Shown: positions 24,452 through 36,037 of the stretch, piece by piece
How positions within the stretch are numbered: the stretch's first letter is position 1
How the letters are laid out: every line of letters begins with the position of its first letter
From: Lepiota brunneoincarnata
Lineage: Eukaryota; Basidiomycota; Agaricomycetes; Agaricales; Agaricaceae
Length of the DNA: 64,000 bases
NCBI GenBank assembly: GCA_023014365.1
Contig: JAEBUN010000001.1
Span: 2,852,001 to 2,916,000 of the forward strand
Direction of reading: 5' to 3'
Program-made: the position numbers and the translations under genes
Notes under the pieces: model-generated
Databases searched by the model: none
Seen by the model: the letters and a program-made list of their open reading frames with translations, nothing else
Told to the model about the DNA's origin: nothing

Positions 24452-25941
24452 TTAGATGACTTCAACGACAATCTTGCCGCTGCAATCATTTATGTTTTCA
24501 GCTGACACAATATGAAACACAATAAATGGGATACTTGCAAGTTCTCATTCGCCTCCATCTCTTTGTGGGCGTCCTGAATCTGTTCCCACGGATATACCTG
24601 ACAAGTGGTATGTAAATAAACAGTATTGAAGATTGGTTTGTTGTTACCTTGTGAATATAAGTCCTGATGAGACCGCCCCCTTCCTGTCCCGAGATGTGGT
24701 AAAACGCATTGGATGCAAACCTTTGATAACAATGTAAGGGATGTTTCACCGAAAACAAGTGCCGTGTCCATACCGTTGTATCAAATCGGCCTGATACGCA
24801 GCCGACCGTGAGCGCAGAGTGGAGCCCTCGATACGGAGTCGCTTATACAGCAATGCGGCCAAGTTAGCATTCTCAACAATAGGGCCTATGATAAATAAAC
24901 GTATCGCATCAGCGCTAGCGACGTCACTCGGAAGAACAATTAAAACTCGGTACCGCTCAGCAGAGCCAACATTGTCATTCGGCCGTCAACGGCCAGCGCC
25001 TCGAGATTCTTGTTGAAGTGACTCTGACCGACAGCATCGATCACGATATTGGCGCCCCTTCCATTGGTCACTTTATTAACCACCTCTGCAAAGTTTTCCG
25101 TTTTGTAATTGGCCGCGTGAGTGGCGCCGTTTGGCATTTTTAGCAATTGGTCAATCTTTTTCTGTGTCGAAGTTGTCGCCGTCACGGTATTTCTGTTTCA
25201 GGGAGAAATCAATTCGCCTCGAACGGGATGAACTTTTTCCTACGCGGAATAATACTCACGCTCCGAAGAAGCGCGCAAGCTGTATGGCGGCAATTCCTAC
25301 GCCAGAGGCCCCGGCATGAACGAGAACATCATCGCCTTTGCGTATTTTGCCGATCAGCCACAGGGCTTGGTACGCTACAAGCAGTGTCAGCGGCCAAAAA
25401 AATAGACCAGATCAGATGACTTGCCTGTCAGAAATACCTCCGGAATGCTTGCGGCGTCGACCCATGACAAGTAACACGGTTTCTTGATAATGTGCGTTGT
25501 CGCAACGGCGATATACTCCGCATACGCTCCCTAAATTGCGACAATTATAGACCACGCAAGACTTTCGATCATGATAAAAGCTTATTCACACCGCCAGCCA
25601 GACCCAGGACCTGGTCCCCAACTGCCCAGTCTGAAACCTCAGTCCCAGTTTCGGAGATGATACCGGAGAACTCGACCCCCAGAATTGGTGATACGCCAGG
25701 AGGGAGAAAGTATTTGCCTTCGCGTTGGAGAATATCCATCCGATTGAGACCGAAGGCCTTGACCTAAGAGAATCCATATTCGTGAGACATGGAAATGCGG
25801 AGCTGATTGGAGACTTTGTTCTTGGCGTCATTTCTTACCTGAACCTAGGACTTCCCGTGGACGTATCTGCGGTTTGGGAGCCTCACCGATATAGAGATTC
25901 TCTACTGGCCCGGCCCCGTCTTTGACTAAAATTGCACGCAT
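24452..25941 (-). CDS. PIG3-type quinone oxidoreductase (zinc-free MDR)
   Basis: A medium-chain dehydrogenase/reductase of the TP53I3/PIG3 group, which reduces quinones with NADPH. It starts at 25941 with [20 protein letters not shown]. Exons then give [102 protein letters not shown] (nucleotide-binding loop), [72 protein letters not shown], the chain around [35 protein letters not shown] and a final SGKIVVEVI before the stop at 24452. No zinc-ligand cysteines are present, as expected for this group. Many short introns separate the blocks. I saw no frame break, though not every junction was checked base by base. Confidence 0.8.
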
Positions 25942-28180
25942 CTTGGTAATTCGTTGGTAGGGGAAAAAAAGGGAGTCGTAGAAGGCCTCGAGTGATACCC
26001 TACTTATTATATCCTGGGATATTATGAACAACGTATCAATCGAGCCTTGCGGCCGTGCTTCCGAATGCTCCAATGAGCGTGTTCAGAATCGGTAATCTCA
26101 CAGGCATGCGCGGTGGAGATGATGCACCTGTCTCCGGTTCTGTCACACGCGCCTGCAACAGAAGGGGTGTTGCGTACATACATACTCACGGCGACCCTCC
26201 GCTTTCACATTAAAGCTTGACATCAGTATTTGCTTCTGTTAATGCCGGGCGAATAACTTGGCGTTTGGGCTGCCCAGATCCAACTCCTCGGACCTTTTCG
26301 CTTAATTTTAGAGTAAATTGACGGACAGACAGCGACAAAGAAGGGGAGGTAACGGGGGCTTGTTTGGATCGAGGATGCTGTTGTTGCACTGGCTGCCCTC
26401 GACAGACTTCCGGTTGAAACGGATAGAACACGTCGCTGCGGCCGATGTGCGTTGATCGATATTCAGCGATGTCCGGGGAGACAAAAGAGAGATCTTTTTT
26501 TGAATGTTCTCACTGAGTTATTGACGCAGCGTAAAAAAGGTCAGTATTTACCCACGTGGACACTTGTAACTTCAGTCATGGAAGCTGTCAATAACAAAGC
26601 CCCTGATGATGAATCAATGACCGCTTTGGCGACGATCCTGATCCTTAATGGAAGGGGGACAAGACATTTGGCTCCCAGTCGATACTCTGCCTAAGAGCAG
26701 TAGCAATATAGGAAGACTGGGTTTGGGACGTGCAGGCTTTGAAGAACGCATGAGTGGGAAGACTTTCAAGACGAAATTGTAGATCTGGGTGTAGCAACAA
26801 TGTTCAATTACAGCCCCAAATCCTCGAGGCTTAGCTTAGCCGCATCACCATCGTTGCCTAAAAAGGACTAGTACAGTAATCTTGGAACTGGTTCTTCCGG
26901 GTTTTAGATGAGAAATGGCAACTCCAGTTGGGAGTAATGCGGGTGGAGACGAGGGGAAGGGGACAACCGTGTGGGTGCCGAAGAACAGCAATATACCAAG
27001 GCAGTATCTCCCAAGCGTTGAAATCGTGGTTTGCAGGTGTAGTTTATGGCTTGCCATCTTACGTCAACGGATAATGCCGTAGCCCGGATCGAGCCCCTTT
27101 TCCCTTGGGATTGCTCGCTGGGCAGTCATTTCGCCTGGACCTCCTTGGTTGAACGTGATTAGTTTCGGCGGGTCTACCAGCCCTGGTGACTCCAGATGAT
27201 TGTTTGACGTGCAGCAGGGCTGTACAGAATGGAAAATTGGCTCTCGAATTCTGCGCCTCGCCCATTTCGGGTTTTTTTAATATCTCATAAAACGTCTTCG
27301 AATGAGCGCACACTGTATAAGCCAGCTCCGGTTATGGGATCCTGACCCTCTCCTCTGTAGAACGGCTTGGGCAGCAAAAAGGCAAATTCGGACAGGTTAC
27401 AAGACTTTGTTGAACAATTTACATAACATGCCAGCTCCTACAAAGCAGCAGGGACAAGATCACGCGTAATGTCCCACGGGTGCGCCACAATCAAAATTGT
27501 CACTCCACTCGTTCACAAAATTTTCTTTCTTCACTGCTATTCATCATGCAGACTTCTCTTCCTATGGTTCTCTGATTCCTCCATTTCTGCCAACGTCCAT
27601 GATACTGATATTCCTGACTTAGGGATACAATACGACAGCTCGCACAACAGCTATGGTGATCAACATCTGAGCGGGCTCGATTCAGCCACAAGCCAGATCA
27701 ATCGCGGGCCCCAGTGTGAGTGTTTAATTTCGTGTAAAAACTATCCCACGATGAATATTCGCTATGGTCCGTGTTTCCAAGAAGCGGCTTAAGACACCGC
27801 TGAACAAGCATGCCGATATCATTTTACCTAGTCTACTGATATCTCTTGTTCTTCTACCATTCTTAACTGAGCATGTGCTGATGAAGCCCACCAGGCAGAA
27901 CCAGGTCCTCATGCCTGCCCATCGGAGACACTTCCTTTATCCGTCGGATCCCCTCACGGCAGCTCCCTCGGCGGATAACATGCAATGTCAGCATTATGAG
28001 GTGATACTCTTGTTATGCGGGTGGAGTAATCCTGAATAGAATAGTTCCCCGAGTCTCGGATGATCAGCTTGTTCCTATCACTATATTAACGCATCATCAA
28101 TCGTAAGGACAGGTGTGTACGCGTAATACGATCGAAACGAAGCCTAATACTACACCCCTTGGCCATCAGGCACGCGCTCC
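25942..28180. other. Gene-poor stretch
   Basis: About 2.2 kb between the 5' end of the oxidoreductase gene and the 3' end of the secreted-protein gene. Frames such as 26452-26694 plus, 27059-27313 minus and 27469-27792 plus have no recognisable features and no plausible splice partners. The first few hundred bases should contain the oxidoreductase promoter. Confidence 0.4.
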
Positions 28181-29232
28181 TCAAGGCTGAACAGCTTTCA
28201 ATTGAGCCTAGATCGCCATGTTGTTCTATAAACTGATATTTTTCTCATTCTAATGATCGGCGAACTCACCAGAAGTGTTGTTGATGCAGCGGGGCATCCC
28301 ACTCCAGGTCCTCTGAGATTTTGAAGGGTGACCAGAGCTGCTTGAATCCGAGCCGCTTTCGATGAGTTCGAGTTGTCCGTTGGGAATGCAACGGGGACGC
28401 TGGGATTGTTCACGGCATGACCAGCAGCCACATTCTGGCTTAGAGACTGCCAAGAGAGTGATCAGGCTTGGGAACAGGGTCATTATCCGCTCTACGAACC
28501 TGGATAAACGACGCTCTATCGGGGGGACATGAGCAGGGAATCTTGACCACCTGCCCTGCCGCGTTGGTGGTACCATCGCAATCTCCGGTACCAGTAGGGT
28601 TCCGCCCAGCCTGAATTCCAAATTCTGGCACTAACGCAGTATCGACGAGTTGATTGGTATCTGTTGGCGGTGCTGCTGGAGGGTTGCTGTTGGGTGGTTG
28701 CTTTGGTGCTGCAGGGCGGGGTGGAGCGGGGCCATCCGCGCCATTCTGAATGGCTTTTTGCTGTGCCAAGAATGTTGTCGAAGCAGCCGGACAGCCAACG
28801 CCAGGCCCCTTTAAATTTTGCAGGGTGACAATTGCAGTTTGTAGTCGCGCTAGTTTATCATTCTTTGAGTTGCCTGTCGGAAAAGATACAGCAATTCCGG
28901 GATTGTTAACCACCCGACCCGCATTGACGTTGTCATTCAAGGACTGCGTGTTGTCACCGTTACTTGAGTTTGAAGGGGAGTATTGAGACAAACACACACA
29001 CACCCTTAAGAAAGATGCCCTGTCTGGTGGGCACGAGCAGGGAATCTTGACGACCTGGCCCGCGGCATTGGTGATGCCATCGCAGTCCCCAGTTCCTGTT
29101 GGATTCAAACCGGCCTGGAGTCCGAATTCTGGTACTAATGCAGGATCCACATCTCTCCTGATTGGAGTAGGCAAAGACAGAATCGATGGCGATGACGGCC
29201 CCCAAGGTAAAAATGGTGCTGATGAATCTCAT
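28181..29232 (-). CDS. Secreted protein with a tandemly duplicated Cys-bearing domain
   Basis: Start at 29232 with a signal-peptide-like MRFISTIFTLGAVIAIDSVF. The mature part has two copies of one domain: PEFGLQAGLNPTGTGDCDG, KIPCSCPPDRASF, then after an intron SLNDNVNAGRVVNNPG and TLQNLKGPGVGCPAASTTF; and again PEFGIQAGRNPTGTGDCDG, KIPCSCPPDRASFIQ, SLSQNVAAGHAVNNPS and TLQNLRGPGVGCPAASTTL. A Pro-rich linker joins them. Each copy has four Cys and an intron at the same place. The last exon reads AQLKAVQP before the stop at 28181. This domain type is common in secreted proteins of mushrooms; its role is unknown to me. Oddity: the signal-peptide frame and the frame of the mature protein (LPTPIRRDVDPALVPEFG) differ by one base near 29170-29190, and no GT-AG intron repairs it. 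The copy is therefore either disabled or carries an indel error. Confidence 0.7.
28250..28640 (-). repeat. Domain copy 2 of the duplicated secreted protein
   Basis: The second copy of the four-Cys domain. It is similar to the copy at 28770-29150 at the protein level along its whole length, with an intron inserted at the equivalent position (after the PPDRASF motif). Confidence 0.7.
28770..29150 (-). repeat. Domain copy 1 of the duplicated secreted protein
   Basis: The first copy. Its intron starts GTGTGTGTGT and happens to be readable through in frame, so an intron-retained form would not be truncated. Confidence 0.7.
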
Positions 29233-29789
29233 TCTTGGTTTATGTAGTGAGTGTTTTTTTAGCTTCTGTGATTGACGGGCAAGCGTTTGAGATTTGGAAA
29301 CTAAACAATAAAAGAAAGTGGACGGTCCCCTCGACTGGCGTAGGGGGGTGGAGGAAACAAAGTTGACCCTGTCAACAAAGAGAAAAGGAGAATGGAGAGA
29401 GCAAAGGACGATTGACTCGCAAAGGAGAGGGTCTCCACGGCCCCTTTATACAGTAATACATTGTTGTTCGGTTAAGTTTGATGGCGATCACAACAATCTT
29501 TCGTTTCATCTCTCTCTTTAGCCTAGCTTCGTGGCGAGTGTGGAAATATTTGGTAACAACGTTCGTTGCTCTCCCCAGCACAGGACATTCTAGTCGCGGG
29601 AAGCCTGTATGTATGTATGTACTGTATGTACGTCGACGCGCGGATTAGTACAGACAAATTCTCCATGTGGCCGAAAGGCGTTGCCTGGTCACCACCACTT
29701 GGTAGAAACATCAGCACAAGAATTTAGTAACCTAAAATATCTTCACTATTGAATGGGACACGTGAAATCCTACTCATGACGACGAGTAT
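29233..29789. other. Upstream region of the secreted-protein gene
   Basis: Contains a short GTAT/TGTA-rich microsatellite-like stretch near 29608-29631. No gene seen. Confidence 0.4.
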
Positions 29790-30182
29790 TTGGTTGCCTG
29801 CTATACATGGCGAAAGCGTTCTGTGTTACTACTGTGTATACTACTCGTGCATCAGACCCTGGAACAGCAAGGAGTTTATACTCGTCCTACAAAGGCATCA
29901 CAATCCTCTCTTCTTCAGCGGACAATATCATTCCTGTGTAAAGAACACGATCCCCAATCCAGCTATTTCTGTGGAACGGCTGATGGAAAATTTCTGATCA
30001 TTTGTAGAGTTGGGAACCCCAAGAACTGCTGTTGCGTGCATTGTGCGCCGGAAACGCAGGACGAGATGGTATTGCGGGCCTGCGGCTACCACGATCCGAT
30101 GTGGCCTGAAGGAGCCCGAAGAGACTCCCACAAATTGAACAGCAATGGTCCTGACGAAGAGTCCGATTCGGAGGAGTTGTAA
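29790..30182 (+). CDS. Possible small cysteine-rich secreted protein
   Basis: A single frame of 130 codons. Residues 9-22 (KRSVLLLCILLVHQ) could be a signal peptide core. The middle holds a Cys cluster (FLCKEHDPQSSYFC, IICRVGNPKNCCCVHC, RACGYHD) and the C-terminus is acidic (DEESDSEEL). I do not recognise it. No intron or promoter element supports it, and the flanking DNA is gene-poor, so it may be a chance frame. Confidence 0.3.
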   Translation: MVACYTWRKRSVLLLCILLVHQTLEQQGVYTRPTKASQSSLLQRTISFLCKEHDPQSSYFCGTADGKFLIICRVGNPKNCCCVHCAPETQDEMVLRACGYHDPMWPEGARRDSHKLNSNGPDEESDSEEL

Positions 30183-32810
30183 ATCCCACTGTGCCCTTGC
30201 TCACTCCGAGTCATACAGTGGGCCCATAAACGAGAGCTTTTCAGGCTTGTCAGTGACTTGCTCTGTTTTGACGGGAGGTCAACGGGAAGGAGTCTCGTTT
30301 GTGAGAAATAAACTACCAGTGTGGTTTCAACGTACTAATTTCTGCGGGGTGGCGGGAACCTGAAAGCGGTGACGTACGTCTAAATTCGTCCAATAAACAT
30401 ATAGGTTACAGGGATAGCCGCCCGAGATGAAAGATTCATATGGGTGGCGAATATCGGGGCACTTGCTGTGACAAGGCGAGAGCGGGGTAACTATTCAAAC
30501 ATTCGCAACACTCGACAGACCCGAGCTCGCAAAAAAAAAGAAAAAGATAGATGTTGTTTCTCAAACTTCAAATTGGCGAACGACATCGGTTACCAGTCAC
30601 TCCATTAAGGTCGGTTAGTAGAACGCTTCATGTGGGTGAGGGATCCCCAAAAAGGTGCAGCAGCGGATCCAGTAGCAAGAACTCATTGTTGTCTGGTATG
30701 ATTTCGGTTCTACGGTCTCGCTAGCCAACTTTTGCCACGATATGCCCACGGGGAAGGGCTAAAAGCAAGAAAGGGATTCAAAGTAGGAATATCACATGAA
30801 AGGTTGAGGCGGGCGGGTACATGCATGACCAAGGAAACCGCAACAGGATGGTCGCCCCAGCATGATGCATGATGTATGGCCTTACCCGAGCTGTCATCGT
30901 ATCTGGGATTCTGGTGGTTCTCAACGCGCTGCCCGTGACGGGATCGCCCTTGGGTTCCAGATGTGCTTGTCCCCTTGCATCGGTATGTGAAAGTCTCCCC
31001 TGTTTGCTTGGGGTTTAGCCGCGGCAAGCGTTTTTGCCCTTGGCAAGCTGACAGATCGTCAGATGCGAGGGGGCGTTATGGTTAACAGCACTCTATGAGC
31101 TTGATGGTGCCTGCAGGGGACAACGGTTAACTCAGAGACAGCAGTAGCAGATTGAACAGTATGCTGACAGTTAGAAGACTGCCGATCATCTTCTGGGTCC
31201 GATCAAGGTCCCGTCAATCACAACTTTGCGGAATAGCTCAGCAGAAATCATCGAACAAGATGAATCAATCCTTTTAAACAGCTAGTCCGAGTGAGGTATT
31301 TGCAATAGTAACGCAGTTGGTTGGACGAACATCTGTCCCGCTCGTAGGACCAACGGCCCCCGAACTGTCAGTGCACGGAATCACTTGTTGTTGGCGACAC
31401 CTCGCCCTAATATTAGCCACCGTTCCTTTAGTGCCCTTTGGCCACATCTAGGACTCGAGTGTCGGCTTGCTGTGTGGTTTGGAGAGGTCTCTGGAGGGGA
31501 GGAAGGGCGGTAAATAGTGTTCGATGCCCACAGTGACCCAATCAAAAGGCCCCCCCTATGCATTCTTCTAGAATACCGCAACTGGGGAGCGCAAAGCCAG
31601 TGCCGGACTCGGCCCTCAGGCCAGTCGAAGAGTATCGATAGCGAGGATGACGCGCAAGATCCTCAAGCCCCCCTCCAGTGACAACTTCAGGAAAGCAGGA
31701 ATCAGCGACCCGAACAACCTAGGTACATTACAACCGCAGCTGCACCACTTCTTCGCGTCTCGGACAGGGCTAGACCAACCCGCAGCCCACTCAATACACC
31801 TAAATTCGCCAACAGAAATCGAGCGCAAGATCCCGGAGAAAGCAAGAGAGAGGGGGAATAGGATCCGAACATCCATCCTATGAATCCCGACCACTGGGAT
31901 TTTCTTTGCAATGGAGGAGGAGGGGGAGCCGGGACGAGAGGGTGCGGTGATCCGCTCAGCAGTCGACAGGTGGATTGAACGGGTCCTGGGCCAGGCACCA
32001 ACTCAGCCATAATACATAGGGCACTTCCGAGTCGCCACCGCCACTTAGGTTTTTTGTGCCCCGAGTATCGGACTGCCTCACCGGAAGAACGGGGGAAGGC
32101 ATGACTCTCGTCAGGGAGATCGATGGACGTCATGTTATTGAAATTTGCGTGCTTGAGTTTGAAAGGCGTTCCTCTGATCCGGAATAATCCCCGTTTGTAG
32201 ATTTCTGCATCTGTGCACACATACAAACGTACAACGCCCCTCGGTGGCGCATGCTGTGGCTTGACTGTGTCCCAGTGCATAAGATATGACGCAGATCCCC
32301 GTGGACGTCAACGTTCAAGTCCAGAAAATTTTTACGGACAGTTCAAACGAATATTGTAATGAAGTAGGGTTCAATTCAAAATGACACCCCGCTTTTTCAT
32401 AAAGAATCGTATACACTAAGAAAACGTCGTACATAGAAAGATTCAGTTACAGCTATATCGTAATCCATTACCGAGCCAATTTCGCCGCATCGTATCAAAG
32501 GGGGAAGGGGCGAAAAGGACGCGAAGAAAGGGAGAATCAAATTTCAGGCAAGATTGAACATGTCTATAAGGTAACATTCATAAGGCGAATATCAGGGGAG
32601 CGTGTATGTTTTGAAAAAAAAAAAAAACAAACAAACAAGGGGAGCAGAAATTGCACTCAGGCGCGACTCCACTTCCCCAATTTCAACTCGTCTTAGGTGG
32701 GACGAGCGTGGTTGATTAAATGGGATGGGGTGATCTTGAAAATCCACGGGACAGAAGGAGGATAAGACAGAATGTTATAGACCAGCAAAAAGGTTACCAT
32801 CATCCAGCAT
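30183..32810. other. 2.6 kb without recognisable genes
   Basis: Frames on both strands (30710-31027 minus, 31381-31581 minus, 31702-32280 minus) have no motif and overlap each other. The right end, from about 32400, is AT-rich with an A-run near 32615-32628 and probably contains the FZO1 3' UTR. Confidence 0.45.
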
Positions 32811-35496
32811 TCAGGCAATGAGCCCTTCCCCCCTAATCACACCAGTCCTGACCTGTACGCTCTCAAACCACTCTTTAGCCCTAACCGCCTTCCTCTCCAT
32901 CTCCTCCGCATTCTTCACTTCTTTCGCTCTCTCCTCCATCGCACCCCTAAACCTCTCCCTTAAATCCCACGCCGCTAGTCTCAACACTTTCCTTGTCTCC
33001 CGACTGACCCTCTCTGCATGGGCTTCCGCAAATAGCGGTGGTTGTCCTTGTCCATGCCCTTGAGCCGGAATACTCTGAGCGCGGAGAACCTGCGTCCTCA
33101 CACGCCGCCCAACAGTCCTCGGGATCGACGCGGGCAACTCGAGGATAAGATAAGCACCAAACCCAATCGTTGCGGCACCCAACACAGGCGCCGCCCATTT
33201 CCTCGTCGTCTCGTTCGAAAGCAGCTCCCCAACTCTCACAATACCTTCCACAATCCCCCTCACACCAATAGCTTGCCCACCGACCATCGTCAACGCACCC
33301 AGCCCTACACTCACAAGACTCAGTGCACTCGGGCTCACGCCCTCTTCATCTCCAAGCTCCTTCCCATCGCCAAAGTAAACGAGGAACTGGTGATTGACAT
33401 CGAAGAGATCAAAAAATGTCGTTTCGAGATGTTCAGGGCGTTGTGCGAGACCGATACCAAGCCCATGCACACCACCAGCGACGACAGCTCCGCCATACGA
33501 TGACGAGCGCCTCTTCAGACCCTTCGCCGCACGTCTATGAATGCTGAACATGGCTTCGGGTATAAATACCCGCCTACTACGCTCGACGCCCTCTGGAAGG
33601 TGAATCTCCCCTAACGCTTTGATCTTATCGACACCATCGCTGGTGATGATTCTAGCCTCGTCCTCGGCAAGTTTGACGGCGGCGTCGATGCTCGCGAGCA
33701 ACGCACGTCTAACATCCCGAGCGTACTCCCAAATTCTCAAAAAGCCAGGGTAAGATGGCATTGGAACGAGGGGCTTATCAACCCCGAGCTTCCCTTGGCC
33801 GACACGGTCAAGAGCATTATTGATAATGGTCTTGGTGGTGGCGGTAGCCTTTGCGGCCCCTTCCTCCTCAGTATTCTCGAGAGCGTCTTCGAGGGTGTCT
33901 CTGCTGTCCTTCATCTTTTCCAAAACAGGTCGAGATTGTGATAGGTCATCACGAGCTTTCTCGATCTCCGACTCGGCAACGATAGCGTTGGCGCTAGCAA
34001 GGAATGCGATATCGGAAAGGAGATTGTTGAGGTAAGTGGTGACAGGCTGAAGTTTAGATTTGGAACGCTTAACGAGAACAAATGACCTCAGGGCCGACTC
34101 GAGATCGTCAAAAGCGGGGTTGGCGGTGTAGGGCTGCAAGGCCGTGGCGGAATCAACGAAATGGACAAGGTCCTGCGCATCATCGTGGGTGCGAGGGCTC
34201 AGTTGTCTTATTTGTTCGAGGACGAGGCGACGGCACTTTTCCTTGTTCTTGATCTGATCAAACTTGTTGACCACAATGAAGAGGTAGGCCTTTTCGTTGC
34301 TCGCGTTCCATAAAAATTCCTTGGCTGAGAGGGTAAAGTGGTTCTCTGCAGAGACGACAAAGACGACCACGTCGATCTCTTCCTGTCGGGCGAAAACCGC
34401 GGTCGTCTTGAGACTGTCACGATTGAGACCTGGCGCGTCGATAAGGGAAATGTCAACAACGCCGTTGTTAAGGAGTGATTCCGAGGGGGCCCGTGTATCA
34501 GCAAGGTAAACCTTGATCATTTGCTGCGTGGTTTCGTTGTCGGCAACGATACCTTCAAGACTGGCGATGGTACCGCGAGTGTAGGTAGAGTCGTCAAGGA
34601 TGTTGTATGCGACGCCCTCCTTTAGAACGTGAATCTCCTCTTTGCCCTGATTATCAGCCGCATCATGGACCTCGCAAAATGCGGTAGTGCAGGGTTGCTG
34701 GTCAACGGGCATGATCTCTCGTCGTAGGAGGGCATTGACAAAGGTTGATTTGCCGGCGTTGAGATCACCAGTAACGAGAACCTTGGAAGAAGTATCTTCG
34801 ACACGGAGTCGAAGCTTATCAATGTGGTTCATGGAAGCACCAATGCGGTCATCGAGAAGTTTAGCGATGGAGGACTTTTCTAGTTGGTGAACAAGGGAGG
34901 AGGCAGTTGATGATGAATGGGGCCCAAGCTTGAGGTCGAGCTTGAGTACGTTGAAGTCGGAAGAGGGAATAAGGCGGTCCTTGTTAGCGTCCTGTTCTAC
35001 AGTTGTTTGCAACTCCTCCCCCATTTCCTCTTGAGCATCGCGGATGGAGGACAGCGTTAGGCTGCGATGAAGACCTTGGTTTTGGGAGACAACGACCTCT
35101 GCCTCGAATGATGGGTCGTCAGCGAAGGAAAGGGAGCGCCGTGGGGCCATGCGCCGCTTGGAGGCTGGTGATGATGATATGGCAGGAGTAACATCTGGAT
35201 GCTGCTCCGAGTGTTGCTCCCGTAGCTGTGGATATCTCACAACCCATTCGTTTTTGTTGAAGCTACGGATGTCGTTGAGGACCACCTTGGCTGAGTCGAT
35301 GGCGTTAACGAGACTGGAGGCCCGTCCCAAGTCAGAGACCAACAAGGGTACTAGTAAAAAAAAAGACGAACCGATCCTTCTGCTCGATGTAGGCCTCTTG
35401 AACATCCTCCACTTTGAGCTGGCGGTCCGAGTGTAGAGCCACAAAAGAGTCGTTGGCGGGGGAGGTAAGGCGGGAAGGAAAGTACGACTGTGCCAT
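32811..35496 (-). CDS. FZO1: Mitofusin (mitochondrial outer-membrane fusion GTPase)
   Basis: A dynamin-like GTPase that tethers and fuses mitochondrial outer membranes. Exon 1 is 35496-35372 (MAQSYFPSRLTSPANDSF, then HSDRQLKVEDVQEAYIEQKD) and exon 2 is 35313-32811. A 58-nt intron between them gives an in-phase 875-residue protein. The GTPase motifs are GDLNAGKSTF (P-loop), the switch Thr region CTTAF, LIDAPGLN and VNKFD. Heptad-rich helical segments follow (ENAIVAESEIEKARDD region). Near the C-terminus are two membrane segments (LSLVSVGLGALTMVGG and AAPVLGAATIGFGAYLILEL), then a terminal coiled coil (EERAKEVKNAEEMERKAVR). A longer frame continues upstream of exon 2 but reads through the intron; the start at 35496 is preferred because its peptide matches the family N-terminus. 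No frame breaks were seen over 2.5 kb. Confidence 0.9.
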
Positions 35497-36037
35497 GGAT
35501 GAGGGCCCGGGCAGAAGAGCGGCGCCAGAGAAGAATTGTGGTGGGGAGAGAAGAGGGGAGAGGAGTTGCGCGTGATTACATACGCAACGGCTCCCGTCAC
35601 TTGCCGAAATCTGATGTTTATTTACTTATTTGCTTACTTCCTGCGCATTTCCCCATTCCTCTCCGAACCAATCATGATTTCGGTCTATGGCAGGGCCTGG
35701 ACAGATGCCTCTCCTATCATAAGTACATGCAAGTGTACAAATGCGGTTGCTATGCCCGTTTGATACCAGAAATGGGAAGTGTGACTGGAGTGACTGACAA
35801 CAACAAAGACCAGCACACACGCCAGTTTTCTCATCACAACTCACCGTCCACCACTCCCCGTCCTCTTGTTCTTTGCTAGACCGGCAGGCCCGCTGGTCTC
35901 GTCTAGATACCAAACCAATTGCACAGTACCCTTCAGACGGGTCGCTGTTTCTCTTGCCAACCGCAATTGTTTGCTTCTAGCTATCATCGTCCCTCTCGAC
36001 TCGACGTCAAAGGACTACTTTCATTCATCCAACTTTC
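35497..36037. promoter_or_regulatory. Divergent promoter region of FZO1 and VTS1
   Basis: About 0.54 kb between two outward-pointing start codons. The VTS1-proximal part is pyrimidine-rich, typical of fungal 5' leaders. No TATA box at a useful distance was seen. Confidence 0.4.

Noticed and set aside
27469..28039. Two adjacent plus-strand frames as a possible small secreted gene
   Set aside because: No coherent signal peptide, no Cys spacing, no in-phase intron between them; likely chance frames.
30710..32280. Minus-strand frames of 60-190 codons
   Set aside because: They overlap each other and plus-strand frames, with no domain and atypical composition.
35372..35600. A longer single-exon FZO1 frame starting at 35600
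   Set aside because: It reads through a clear GT-AG intron (35371-35314), and its extra N-terminus is low complexity. The spliced start at 35496 matches the family.
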